Origin: Oligoflexales bacterium
GTDB taxonomy: Bacteria > Bdellovibrionota_B > Oligoflexia > Oligoflexales > Bog-1112
Direction: 5' to 3'
Assembly: GCA_013215275.1 (NCBI GenBank)
Contig: JABSRF010000010.1
Location: 1-35,875, forward strand
Length of the DNA: 35,875 nucleotides
This document shows positions 25,672-33,349 of the stretch, one piece after another. A program made the position numbers and the translations under genes. The notes below the pieces were generated by a model, which saw nothing but the letters and a program-made list of their open reading frames with translations, was not told the DNA's origin and searched no databases. Position 1 is the stretch's first letter. The number at the start of each line of letters is the position of its first letter.

Positions 25672-27114
25672 TTACTGACCTTGGCCAAGAGAATACCCTA
25701 GCTCTCCATCGAAGGTGTAAAGGTTTTCTGTCTTAATGAAATCGAATCCAGCTTTTTCGATCATTTCAAGCAGGGATACGATGTCTTTTGCTGTCGCACT
25801 GCCTTCTTGCTTGGCTTTGAAGCGGCAACGCCAGTGATCTGTGCAGAAAGTTAGCGGGTGTCCGTTGGGGTAGACCTTAACGCCGCGGTTTGTGATCATG
25901 GAAAGTTTCAGTGGGCTAGTTTCAGTCTGTGCCGTCAACTCATTTCCAAGTTTGTCAGCATTGCGATCGTTGCAATGGAGAAAAACGTCGACACCCTCTA
26001 AAACCTTCTTTTGCTGTGGACGAGGTTTAACAGTCACAGAAATTTTTCTGGATTCGGTGGGGTAGTTAGCCTCTTGGAGCTTCTGAGGTTTTTGCCCTAA
26101 CCTATCGATCACTGCCTTAGCAAAATCCGATGTTGACACCTTTTGTTTTGAGTGTTCTCCGGCGAAAATATCATAGGTATGAACGCCATCTTCTATCGTG
26201 CTTAGCCATGCATTTTCTACTTTTTCAGCAACTTCATTTAGGCCCATATAATTGAGCATTTGGATGCCGCCTAAAAGCAATCCACTCGGGTTTGCGACAT
26301 TCTGTCCAGCCCTTCTAGGAGCAGAGCCGTGAATGGCCTCGAACATGGCACACTCAGTTCCAATGTTAGCAGACCCAGCTAAGCCAACAGACCCAGCAAT
26401 TTGAGCGGAAATATCGCTCATAACATCCCCGTAAAGGTTTGGCACGACAATCGTGTCAAAGGCTTCGGGCGTATCCGCAAACTTCGCTGCCCCTATGTCG
26501 ATAATCCAATGCTCTGATTCGATATCGCTATACTCCCTAGCGACTTCATCGAAAACTTTATGAAACAAGCCATCGGTGAGCTTCATGATGTTGTCTTTAG
26601 TCATGCAGGTAATCTTTTTCCGACCTGCATTTCTTGCATATTCGAATGCAAAACGAACGATCTTTTCAGTCCCGGGGCGGCTAATAAGCTTCAAGCATTG
26701 CATAACTTCATCGGTTTGCCTATGCTCAATCCCAGCATATAAATCCTCTTCGTTTTCTCTAACAATGATCACATCCATCTTCGGATGTTTTGTCGAAACA
26801 TAGGGGTTCAATGACCGTACAGGCCTAACATTAGCGTAGAGCCCTAGAGTTTTTCTTACAGTCACGTTGAGGCTCTTGTACCCGGATCCCTGGGGTGTGG
26901 TGATGGGAGCTTTGTAAAAGATTTTATTTTCAGTAAGTTTTGCCCAATCGCTGTCTGCAATCCCAGATGTATTGCCGTCTAAATAAACTTTTTCACCAAT
27001 CTTAATTTCATCAAGTTCTAGTCCTGCACCTGCAGCGTCGAATATTTTAAGGCAGGCTTCCATGATTTCGGGGCCAATACCGTCACCATAGGCTACTGTA
27101 ATTTTTTGTGACAT
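25672..27114 (-). CDS. icd: NADP-dependent isocitrate dehydrogenase, long Thermus/Rickettsia type
   Basis: The enzyme oxidatively decarboxylates isocitrate to 2-oxoglutarate in the TCA cycle. It has 480 residues: a catalytic core with YGDGIGPEI at the N-terminus, VRENEEDLYAGIEH, NLYGDVMSD with the metal-binding Asp residues, and IHGSAPRRAGQNVANPSG in the cofactor region, then a C-terminal extension of about 140 residues ending FDGELGYSLGQGQ. This extension, with MITNRGVKVYPNG and CTDHWRCRF, is typical of the Thermus/Rickettsia type and absent from E. coli Icd. The NADP preference is taken from the family, not proven by the sequence. The ATG at 27114 has AAGGA 6 nt upstream. It appears monocistronic. 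Confidence 0.95.
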   Translation of the reverse strand: MSQKITVAYGDGIGPEIMEACLKIFDAAGAGLELDEIKIGEKVYLDGNTSGIADSDWAKLTENKIFYKAPITTPQGSGYKSLNVTVRKTLGLYANVRPVRSLNPYVSTKHPKMDVIIVRENEEDLYAGIEHRQTDEVMQCLKLISRPGTEKIVRFAFEYARNAGRKKITCMTKDNIMKLTDGLFHKVFDEVAREYSDIESEHWIIDIGAAKFADTPEAFDTIVVPNLYGDVMSDISAQIAGSVGLAGSANIGTECAMFEAIHGSAPRRAGQNVANPSGLLLGGIQMLNYMGLNEVAEKVENAWLSTIEDGVHTYDIFAGEHSKQKVSTSDFAKAVIDRLGQKPQKLQEANYPTESRKISVTVKPRPQQKKVLEGVDVFLHCNDRNADKLGNELTAQTETSPLKLSMITNRGVKVYPNGHPLTFCTDHWRCRFKAKQEGSATAKDIVSLLEMIEKAGFDFIKTENLYTFDGELGYSLGQGQ

Positions 27115-27612
27115 AAATTTTCCTTTCGATAACTGAACACTGGTTTGAAACCGTAAGAATGAAGCGGCTAGGATTCCAGGGTATTCTATCGCGCCATAAT
27201 TTGATACTACAAGAGCCTGATTATTTCCATCGAAGAATTATTTGCCGCGAGGAGCTAAGGCTTATCAAGTGTTTGAGCTTAGTATCCCTAGGCACTCATG
27301 TGGAACTCACACCCTGACTGTCATCCAGTCTATTCTCTCTATTCGTTAGCCGAAATAGGTAGAGACTGCATCTTAGTTTGACGATGTCACCATTTTTTGG
27401 CTTGCCTCACTCTTTTAACGAATCTGGTGATGGGGTAGGAATATTTACACTTTGGCCCTCGAGTGATGCTTTGGGATCCACCAATATTCGAGCTTTTTTG
27501 TACCTTTATGCCTATCAGGCCCTGCTTGTAGGTCTGTATCATGGATGGTTTGTTCGTATTGTGCAATAATATGAAGCATAAACAATCCCTAAAACGGGAG
27601 ATATTTTTTTTC
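27115..27612. other. 498-bp intergenic region with small dyads, no supported gene
   Basis: No convincing gene is present. An odd-centred palindrome GGTTT-G-AAACC lies at 27142-27152, inside the icd leader. A bulged stem (CTAAGGCT 27255-27262 with AGCTTAG 27276-27282) lies further out. A weak minus-strand promoter match for icd is TTGTAG (27207-27212) and TAGAAT (27183-27188), 18 bp apart. A 63-codon frame at 27378-27569 overlaps the next gene and lacks any other support. Confidence 0.4.
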
Positions 27613-28128
27613 ATGTTCAAGTTTTTGACTATGATCCTAGCTATTATTGTGGTCTCTGCTTGTCGCTTTGAGCAGGAAGAGCTAGAGTCGTGGGAAGAAC
27701 CTCTTTTTGAGCTTGAATGTCGACCCCAAAGAGTCACATTGCCCTTTGACGAGAAACTTAGTCGAACCCAACCATTTAAAAAGTTTGAGCCTGGTAGGCA
27801 AAAAAAGACCTTAAAAGAATACTGGAACTATAAACCCAAGGATGAATCTCGTAGCAAGGTTTGGCAAAAAGCCTTTAAGAGGAGGCTAGATGCTTACAGT
27901 AAAAGGTGGGTCCGTTATCCATTCCTTCCTCTACGAGTGTCCCCGTCCATGAAAGCAAAGGTAACTGGGCAATTGTTACAAGGTGATCTGGTTTGGGTTC
28001 AATCTATTTCGGATAACTGGGCGCGATTGAAGTCGGGAGTCTATGTCCCCATAGAAAGTTTGAGCCCTTTTCCTCCTGGCTTAGGTGGGATCGGTGATGG
28101 GTTTCTCATGGAAGAGCCCTTGAATTGA
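27613..28128 (+). CDS. SH3-domain lipoprotein
   Basis: This is a 171-residue lipoprotein from the ATG at 27613; GGGAG lies 12 nt upstream, rather far. In-frame ATGs at 27571 and 27541 would only lengthen the signal. The signal ends VVSAC, a good lipobox. The mature N-terminus is acidic, the middle is basic and unrecognised, and a bacterial SH3 domain occupies the C-terminal part, from LRVSPSMKAKVTGQL to GVYVPIESLSPF. SH3b domains commonly bind peptidoglycan or mediate protein contacts in the envelope. The gene converges on the thioredoxin-like gene and has no same-strand partner. It resembles the SH3 protein at 11827 only in the domain. Confidence 0.82.
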   Translation: MFKFLTMILAIIVVSACRFEQEELESWEEPLFELECRPQRVTLPFDEKLSRTQPFKKFEPGRQKKTLKEYWNYKPKDESRSKVWQKAFKRRLDAYSKRWVRYPFLPLRVSPSMKAKVTGQLLQGDLVWVQSISDNWARLKSGVYVPIESLSPFPPGLGGIGDGFLMEEPLN

Positions 28129-28151
28129 GAGTCTAATCGACCGGGCCGTGA

Positions 28152-28469
28152 CTACTCTGATAGCGACTCATCCACCCAGGACTGAAGTTTTTGCAAGCCT
28201 TTGAAGCCAATATGCTTTCCAGCCATTTTTTTGTCCTTGAAAATAAAGAAAACAGGTAAGACCTCAGTATCTGCGATATCCAGCATTTCCGAGTGCTCCG
28301 CCGTATCCACTTGGCCGAATAATAGCTGCTCCCCATACTTTGCTTCCAATCGCTCAGTGGCTGGTTTAGAAAGCTTGCAAGCACCGCAGCCAGGTTTCCA
28401 TAGTTTCAAGAAAACGCTTTTTCCATTATCCAAATGCTCCTGCAGTTGTTCAGGGGTCCAGTTATTCAT
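28152..28469 (-). CDS. Thioredoxin-like protein with CGAC active site
   Basis: This is a cytoplasmic thioredoxin-fold protein of 105 residues. The active site is Cys28-Gly-Ala-Cys31 within LWKPGCGACKLS, so the usual Pro of CGPC is Ala, which should shift the redox potential. The cis-Pro loop is EVLPVFFIF, and a helix follows at the C-terminus (LQKLQSWVDESL). The ATG at 28469 is preferred because AAGGA lies 6 nt upstream; in-frame upstream codons to 28511 lack a site. It is the second gene after hpf, separated by a strong hairpin. It could be a thiol-disulfide reductase or monothiol-client carrier; the substrate is unknown. Confidence 0.88.
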   Translation of the reverse strand: MNNWTPEQLQEHLDNGKSVFLKLWKPGCGACKLSKPATERLEAKYGEQLLFGQVDTAEHSEMLDIADTEVLPVFFIFKDKKMAGKHIGFKGLQKLQSWVDESLSE

Positions 28470-28554
28470 AAAAATCCTTGCATAGTTAAAAAATAGACAG
28501 ACAGAGTCCATTTTATCTCAGGCATCAAGGTTGAAATCTAGTGTTTTCTTGAGC

Positions 28555-28578
28555 TCCCCTCCTGAGCAAAGGAGGGGA
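28555..28578 (-). terminator. Strong hairpin downstream of hpf
   Basis: The arms TCCCCTCCT (28555-28563) and AGGAGGGGA (28570-28578) are exact complements around a 6-nt loop, 14 nt past the hpf stop. The stem is GC-rich, but no T-run follows on the minus strand, so it may be a factor-aided terminator or a 3'-end stabiliser that lowers readthrough into the thioredoxin gene. Confidence 0.5.
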
Positions 28579-28592
28579 AGGAGTTTTAAAAA

Positions 28593-29009
28593 CTAACTAA
28601 CTCTGGCTTTTGCTCGTTCAAATTTTATAAGGTCATCAGCATCAATAGGAATGCTGTCACAATCGTCTTTGGATACGTACTCGACTAGCTCGAGCTGTTT
28701 CAAATTGCGTGGTCTTTTGTGTTGTTTCAATTTTTCTTTTTGCTTTTTGAGCTGCACTTCAAGTTTGTTCAGTAGCAAATCCACTGAGCCATACATGTCA
28801 GCACAAGAAGAATCTACCTGAAAATTAAACCCGTCTCCACCAGTGACGCCACAATGGGCAATGTGCTCATGACCTTCCACTGAAAAGGTCACATGGGCCT
28901 CTATTGGCTTAGTGGAAAATTTTTCAATTTTTTGAGTGATTTTTGCTTCCGCATAATCGATGAGTGCTTCTGAAGTCTTCATGTGCTTGAAGGAAAACCG
29001 ACACTGCAT
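28593..29009 (-). CDS. hpf: Ribosome hibernation-promoting factor (HPF/YfiA family)
   Basis: HPF binds the decoding centre of idle 30S subunits in stationary phase or starvation. The 138-residue protein has the S30AE domain at residues 1-100 (start MQCRFSFKHMKTSEAL, then the VTFSVEGHEHIAH strand and SSCADMYGSVDLLLNKLE helix). A short tail of about 30 residues follows, longer than E. coli HPF but far shorter than long-form HPF. The tail is acidic in part (DDCDSIPIDADD). The start has an excellent AGGAGG 9 nt upstream. A perfect hairpin lies 40 nt upstream and another follows the stop, so both ends of the mRNA look structured. Rapid growth-phase control is likely from family knowledge. Confidence 0.92.
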   Translation of the reverse strand: MQCRFSFKHMKTSEALIDYAEAKITQKIEKFSTKPIEAHVTFSVEGHEHIAHCGVTGGDGFNFQVDSSCADMYGSVDLLLNKLEVQLKKQKEKLKQHKRPRNLKQLELVEYVSKDDCDSIPIDADDLIKFERAKARVS

Positions 29010-29318
29010 ATAAGTGTCCCTCCTAAATGAAAAGGGTTGCCGTGTTTTAGTTTCTTAAGGAAGAAACTATTTTGCTTTTTTCCAATCCTCCTTTAGTGTT
29101 AATCACTTAACAATCTTCATAACATCCATCGGCACAAAAATAATATTTCTTTACCTTTCACTATCCATTAATTTTGTTAGAATGTGATGAAATAAAGGCA
29201 TCTTCCCTACTTATTTGTTAATTATGTGGGAAAGATTATTAAAGTGTCCTTAAATTAGGTGCTTATGTAAAAAAACAGAACACCTTGGATCTTTTCGTTT
29301 TTCTTCTCCTACTGACCG
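29010..29318. other. Divergent hpf-recD2 intergenic region
   Basis: This 309-bp AT-rich region holds no gene. It contains the inverted repeat 29049-29068, an unused minus-strand Shine-Dalgarno-like GGAGG near 29087-29091, and a partial dyad (TTAGTG and CACTTAA) around 29093-29110. I found no convincing full promoter for either gene. Confidence 0.45.
29049..29068. promoter_or_regulatory. Perfect 8-bp inverted repeat in the hpf leader
   Basis: The arms AGTTTCTT (29049-29056) and AAGAAACT (29061-29068) are exact complements around AAGG. The element is 40 nt before the hpf start. It could be an operator or a leader hairpin. On the plus strand a T-rich stretch follows (ATTTTGCTTTTTT), like a terminator, but no plus-strand gene ends here. 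Confidence 0.5.
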
Positions 29319-31559
29319 ATGAGCATGGACAAACCAAGCCCCAACCAGCATTTTTCTTCCCTTAAGGAACTTAAAGTTGAAGTAGAGCAAGTCAACTACT
29401 TCAATGAAGATAATGGCTGGTCAGTCTTAAAAGTTACGAGTTCCGAAGAAAAACGAACTGTGAATGCAGTTGGTTACTTCCCTCGCCTTTTTGGAGGTGA
29501 GCATTTTATCCTATATGGACAATGGACAAGCCATAAGAGCTTTGGAAAGCAGTTCAAAGTAGAGCGAGCAATCAGTAGCCAGCCACAAAGCCGCGCGGGC
29601 ATATGTCGGTACTTAAGCTCAGGGTTATTTAAGGGAGTGGGAGAAAAAACTGCCCAAAAAATCGTGGGTCATTTTGGAGTGGCTACCATCAAAATTCTCG
29701 ATGAGAGCCCTGAAAAACTAAACCAGGTCCCCAAGTTAGGAAAATCTCTAGCGAAAAAGATCATTGAATCCTGGAATTCACAAAAGGCCACCAATGAAAC
29801 ACTAATGTTTTTGTACAACCATGGAATGATGGGTGCTAAAGCACAAAAACTGATTAAGCTTTATGGAAGTCAACTGATCTCACAACTCACTCAAAATCCG
29901 TTTCGGCTGATTAAAGATGTGAGGGGAATCGGATTTTTAACTGCGGATCGTATCGCCCAGTCTATGGGGATTGCGCTTGATCATCCTCAGAGGATTCAAG
30001 AAGGCGTTCTGTATGTGTTGTCAGACGGTGAGGAAAGTGGCCATTGTTATCTGACTACATCACAGCTTGAATCCAAGCTAGCAAGTGTGCTTGGGGTTGA
30101 CCGAACAGATGTAGGGAAGAGCCTGTTTCCTAACCTAAAAGTGATCCAAGACGAGCTCAGGGTTGTTTCGGTTCCAAGCGAAGGGCTGCAAAAAAAGCCG
30201 GCGTACTTTCATTATTTGGCAGACCTATATCAGTGTGAGCAGAGTGTTTGGAAAACGGTTCGGCATCTTTTAGCTACATCTTTTGCGGGAGCCGATCCAA
30301 AAGGGAAAGCAACTCAGCTAAGAGTTGCAAATTGGATTGAACAATACTGTGAAAAAACATCAACCCAGTTGAGTGCCTCACAAAGAGAGGCAGTGACTCA
30401 GGCTGTCTCAAATAAGTTCTTTATCCTCACAGGCGGTCCTGGTGTTGGCAAAACCACCACTGCAAATACGATTATTAGGCTCTTTAAAGCTATGGGAAAG
30501 CAAGTTGCTCTCGCAGCTCCAACTGGGCGGGCAGCGCAGCGACTTAGTGAAATTTCAGGCGAAGTAGCAAAGACAATTCATAGGCTTTTAGAATGGTCGG
30601 CAATGGACTTCAGCTTCAAAAAAAACGAGGACAATAAGCTTACTGTTGGAGTAGTTATTATTGATGAAGCGTCCATGTTGGATGTAAGGTTAGCATCAAA
30701 ACTACTAGAGGCAATCAACAGTTCCTGTCAAGTGGTTTTCATAGGAGATGTGGACCAGCTTCCTCCTGTGGGTGCTGGAAATGTACTGCGTGACTTGATT
30801 GACTCAAATGCGGTTCCTTATAAACGCCTTGAAGAAGTCTTTAGGCAGGCAAGTGCATCTCATATTATTCAGGTTGCTCATGCAATCAACAAAGGTAGCC
30901 TTCCAAGGTTTTCCCATGACCATAGCAGTGACTGTCGCTTCATAGAAATCAATAAGCCTGAGAAAATAGTTAGCTTCCTTCGCGACTTGCTTACGAAGCA
31001 CCTTCCTGATGCGGGGTATGACCCGGTAAAAGATGTTCAGATTTTAAGCCCTATGAATAAAGGGGAACTTGGAAGTGTTCATCTAAATCAGCAAATTCAA
31101 GAGTGGGTAAACCCTAAGCATGAGCAGAAAGAATGGTCTAAAACCAAAACCCAGAAACTTAGAGAAAAAGATAAAGTCATCCAACATGCAAACAACTATG
31201 AGCTTGGAGTATTTAACGGTGATATTGGCTTTGTAGAGCTTGCTGATGTGGATGGAGGAAAAATGTTCGTTCAATTTGGAGGACGAACCATTACCTATGA
31301 GAGTGAGCATACAGACGACCTTAGCCTCGCTTATGCAATCACCGTGCATAAGTCCCAAGGAAGCGAGTTCCCCGTTGTGATCATACCCCTGTCTATGGCT
31401 CACTATGTGATGCTGCAGAAAAATTTAGTTTATACTGCCCTGACACGTGCAAAAAAGTTAGCAATTTTTGTTGGGGAGATAAAAGCGCTGGGGCATGCAC
31501 TTGGGCAAGAAACCAGTAGCCTTAGACAGACTCGCTTAGCCAATTTGCTATCTGAATAG
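29319..31559 (+). CDS. recD2: RecD2-type SF1B DNA helicase
   Basis: This is a 746-residue 5'-3' DNA helicase of the RecD2 (stand-alone RecD-like) class, which works without RecBC in genome maintenance. The N-terminal region carries helix-hairpin-helix elements (GVGEKTAQKIVGHFG, VPKLGKSLAKKII). Then come motif I GGPGVGKT (about 372-379), the TGRAAQR block, Walker B IIDEASMLD (about 447-455), GDVDQLPPVGAGNVL, EVFRQA, the SH3-like insertion, and AYAITVHKSQGSEFP with LVYTALTRAKK at the end. These are complete, so an active enzyme is expected. The ATG at 29319 has no clear Shine-Dalgarno. The glycosyltransferase gene follows after 14 bp. Confidence 0.96.
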   Translation: MSMDKPSPNQHFSSLKELKVEVEQVNYFNEDNGWSVLKVTSSEEKRTVNAVGYFPRLFGGEHFILYGQWTSHKSFGKQFKVERAISSQPQSRAGICRYLSSGLFKGVGEKTAQKIVGHFGVATIKILDESPEKLNQVPKLGKSLAKKIIESWNSQKATNETLMFLYNHGMMGAKAQKLIKLYGSQLISQLTQNPFRLIKDVRGIGFLTADRIAQSMGIALDHPQRIQEGVLYVLSDGEESGHCYLTTSQLESKLASVLGVDRTDVGKSLFPNLKVIQDELRVVSVPSEGLQKKPAYFHYLADLYQCEQSVWKTVRHLLATSFAGADPKGKATQLRVANWIEQYCEKTSTQLSASQREAVTQAVSNKFFILTGGPGVGKTTTANTIIRLFKAMGKQVALAAPTGRAAQRLSEISGEVAKTIHRLLEWSAMDFSFKKNEDNKLTVGVVIIDEASMLDVRLASKLLEAINSSCQVVFIGDVDQLPPVGAGNVLRDLIDSNAVPYKRLEEVFRQASASHIIQVAHAINKGSLPRFSHDHSSDCRFIEINKPEKIVSFLRDLLTKHLPDAGYDPVKDVQILSPMNKGELGSVHLNQQIQEWVNPKHEQKEWSKTKTQKLREKDKVIQHANNYELGVFNGDIGFVELADVDGGKMFVQFGGRTITYESEHTDDLSLAYAITVHKSQGSEFPVVIIPLSMAHYVMLQKNLVYTALTRAKKLAIFVGEIKALGHALGQETSSLRQTRLANLLSE

Positions 31560-31573
31560 AAAGGGGTCTTAGA

Positions 31574-33274
31574 TTGGACCATAAAATTGACACGAAATTC
31601 CATGAGGGAATAAATACCGTTAAATTCCCAGGCAGATTACTATTGGGCTTTGCCTTATTTTATGGGCTAGCTGCCAATTTTTTCCCTATTGTCCAGGACG
31701 AAGCATACTACTACAACTGGGGAAAACACTTAGCTTTAGGGTACTTTGATCACCCGCCTGCGGTTGCTTGGGTAAGCTGGTTTTCTCAGTTGTTTGGCCC
31801 CCATTTCTTACATGGCCGATTTGCTACCATTTTGATGGGGGTCATTAGCCTTGGGTTTATGTTCAGGCTTTACCGGCTGTGCAGTTTTCCTAAAAAAGAA
31901 CAGTTTTATACAGCCTGCATCTTAGGTGCTGGCAATGCTGGAGCCTTGGTCTGTGGCTTCTTGACCACTCCTGACGCAATTATCATGTTTGCTTGGACTC
32001 TTGCTTTACATGAGGCAGCCGTAGCAATGCTTGGCGCTCCGAAGCGTTGGCTGAGTGCTGGTGCTGCGGTAGGGCTTGGCCTTTTAGGTAAGTATACGAT
32101 GCTTCTAATTGGACCTGTTTTTTTAAGCTCCTTGGTTTTCGCGGGTAAAAGGCAGCTAGGCACCAGGTGGCCTTACCTTGGTGGTTTGATCGCTCTTCTA
32201 GTATTTAGCCCTAATTTACTGTGGAATCATCAAAATGATTGGCTAACCTGGAGGTTTCAATTAAAGCACGGACTAGCCCAGCAGCGAGCTCAACTGGTTG
32301 CTGGCCAGCTTCCAAGCGCACAGAAAGCCACAGAAGGCAGTCCAGAGATGGAGCTTGCAAGTCTATTTGCGTCTGTGCAGTCCGAAGATAAAGACTCAAA
32401 GCCTGCAGATGAGCAAAAAAAATTGGGCCCATTTGACAAGCTGCTTGCAAAAGTAAAGCTGCTGTCAAAGGGAGACTCAGTTTTTAAGCGGTTTTCGGAA
32501 TTTATATCGGGTCAGCTTGTTTTTTGGGGAGCCTTGCTATTTGTTTTTATCGGGTCTGCTCTTTTACGCCTTAGAGTAAGAACAAGGAATTTGAGTGATT
32601 CGATACCAAGGCCTTTAAAGGGCTTGCTCATTTCGGCTTGCCTATGGCCTCTTGGAGTCTTCGGTTTGTTTTCTCTTAATGGAAAGGTTGAAGCTAATTG
32701 GGCGGCCATGTACCTAATTGGCACAGCTCCCCTTATTGCCCATTATCTTAGGCCAAATCTAAGGCTTTGTGTGGCTGCAGCTTGTGGGAATTTGCTGCTC
32801 ATAGGGGGCGTAATCACGTATTCCAATAAGCCCTTTGTCAAAGTGAACCCAGGATTTGACCGGCTTTTAATGGAGACCCACGGGTTTCGTGCCCTATCCT
32901 ATTTACCCGAGCTGCAGTCTGGAAAACCCTTATACGCTGACAAGTTTCAGTTGGTTTCTATGCTACGCTACCATAATCAAGGCCTTCAAGTTGGACAATG
33001 GCCTGGTATAACAAGAGCTTCTGAGTATGTTCACAATGAAACCTTGTGGAATCCTTTTGGACTAGAAGAGTTGAAGCACAAGGATTCTTTCTACCTTCTC
33101 ACCTCAGATAAAATCCCTCCTGTGCTTCCTGGCTTTGAGGCGTTTGGAATAAAACAAATCCAGGACTGTCGAGAGGGCTACCTTCACGTGCGCAGCTCTC
33201 AGCTTGAGCCAACTGAAAGAGCCTGTGAGGCTTTACGCCATTGGTATCTGCTAGAATACCAAAAAGCCGAGTAA
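31574..33274 (+). CDS. GT39/ArnT-type membrane glycosyltransferase (GT-C fold)
   Basis: The 566-residue multi-spanning protein belongs to the PMT/ArnT group of GT-C enzymes that use polyprenyl-phosphate sugars on the periplasmic side. The first periplasmic loop has the key block VQDEAYYYNWGKHLALGYFDHPP with the catalytic-type Asp, given here in two parts for clarity: QDEAYYY and GYFDHPP. Many hydrophobic helices follow. A hydrophilic insertion of about 65 residues (about 235-300, rich in Gln, Ser, Lys) sits between WRFQLKHGL and GQLVFWG, where relatives have a short loop. The TTG at 31574 has AAAGGGG upstream and lies 14 bp after recD2. Acceptor unknown: lipid A, glycan or protein are all possible. 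Confidence 0.88.
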   Translation: MDHKIDTKFHEGINTVKFPGRLLLGFALFYGLAANFFPIVQDEAYYYNWGKHLALGYFDHPPAVAWVSWFSQLFGPHFLHGRFATILMGVISLGFMFRLYRLCSFPKKEQFYTACILGAGNAGALVCGFLTTPDAIIMFAWTLALHEAAVAMLGAPKRWLSAGAAVGLGLLGKYTMLLIGPVFLSSLVFAGKRQLGTRWPYLGGLIALLVFSPNLLWNHQNDWLTWRFQLKHGLAQQRAQLVAGQLPSAQKATEGSPEMELASLFASVQSEDKDSKPADEQKKLGPFDKLLAKVKLLSKGDSVFKRFSEFISGQLVFWGALLFVFIGSALLRLRVRTRNLSDSIPRPLKGLLISACLWPLGVFGLFSLNGKVEANWAAMYLIGTAPLIAHYLRPNLRLCVAAACGNLLLIGGVITYSNKPFVKVNPGFDRLLMETHGFRALSYLPELQSGKPLYADKFQLVSMLRYHNQGLQVGQWPGITRASEYVHNETLWNPFGLEELKHKDSFYLLTSDKIPPVLPGFEAFGIKQIQDCREGYLHVRSSQLEPTERACEALRHWYLLEYQKAE

Positions 33275-33349
33275 AAGGTGCGAGCAGCGCCCACTAAGTG
33301 ATACAATGTTAGGGTGTGCATTAATTTAAGAAACCCTTCCTAAGAGGCC

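Noticed and set aside
27142-27152. GGTTTGAAACC resembling a tRNA T-arm
   Set aside because: No acceptor stem, D-arm or anticodon arm is found at the right distances; it is a simple short palindrome.
27378-27569. 63-codon plus-strand frame before the SH3 lipoprotein
   Set aside because: It overlaps the next gene's upstream codons, lacks a good ribosome site and has no family resemblance.
29060-29091. Possible leader peptide behind the extra GGAGG upstream of hpf
   Set aside because: The only nearby start, a TTG, is one base after the site, too close for normal initiation, and the frame is 12 codons.
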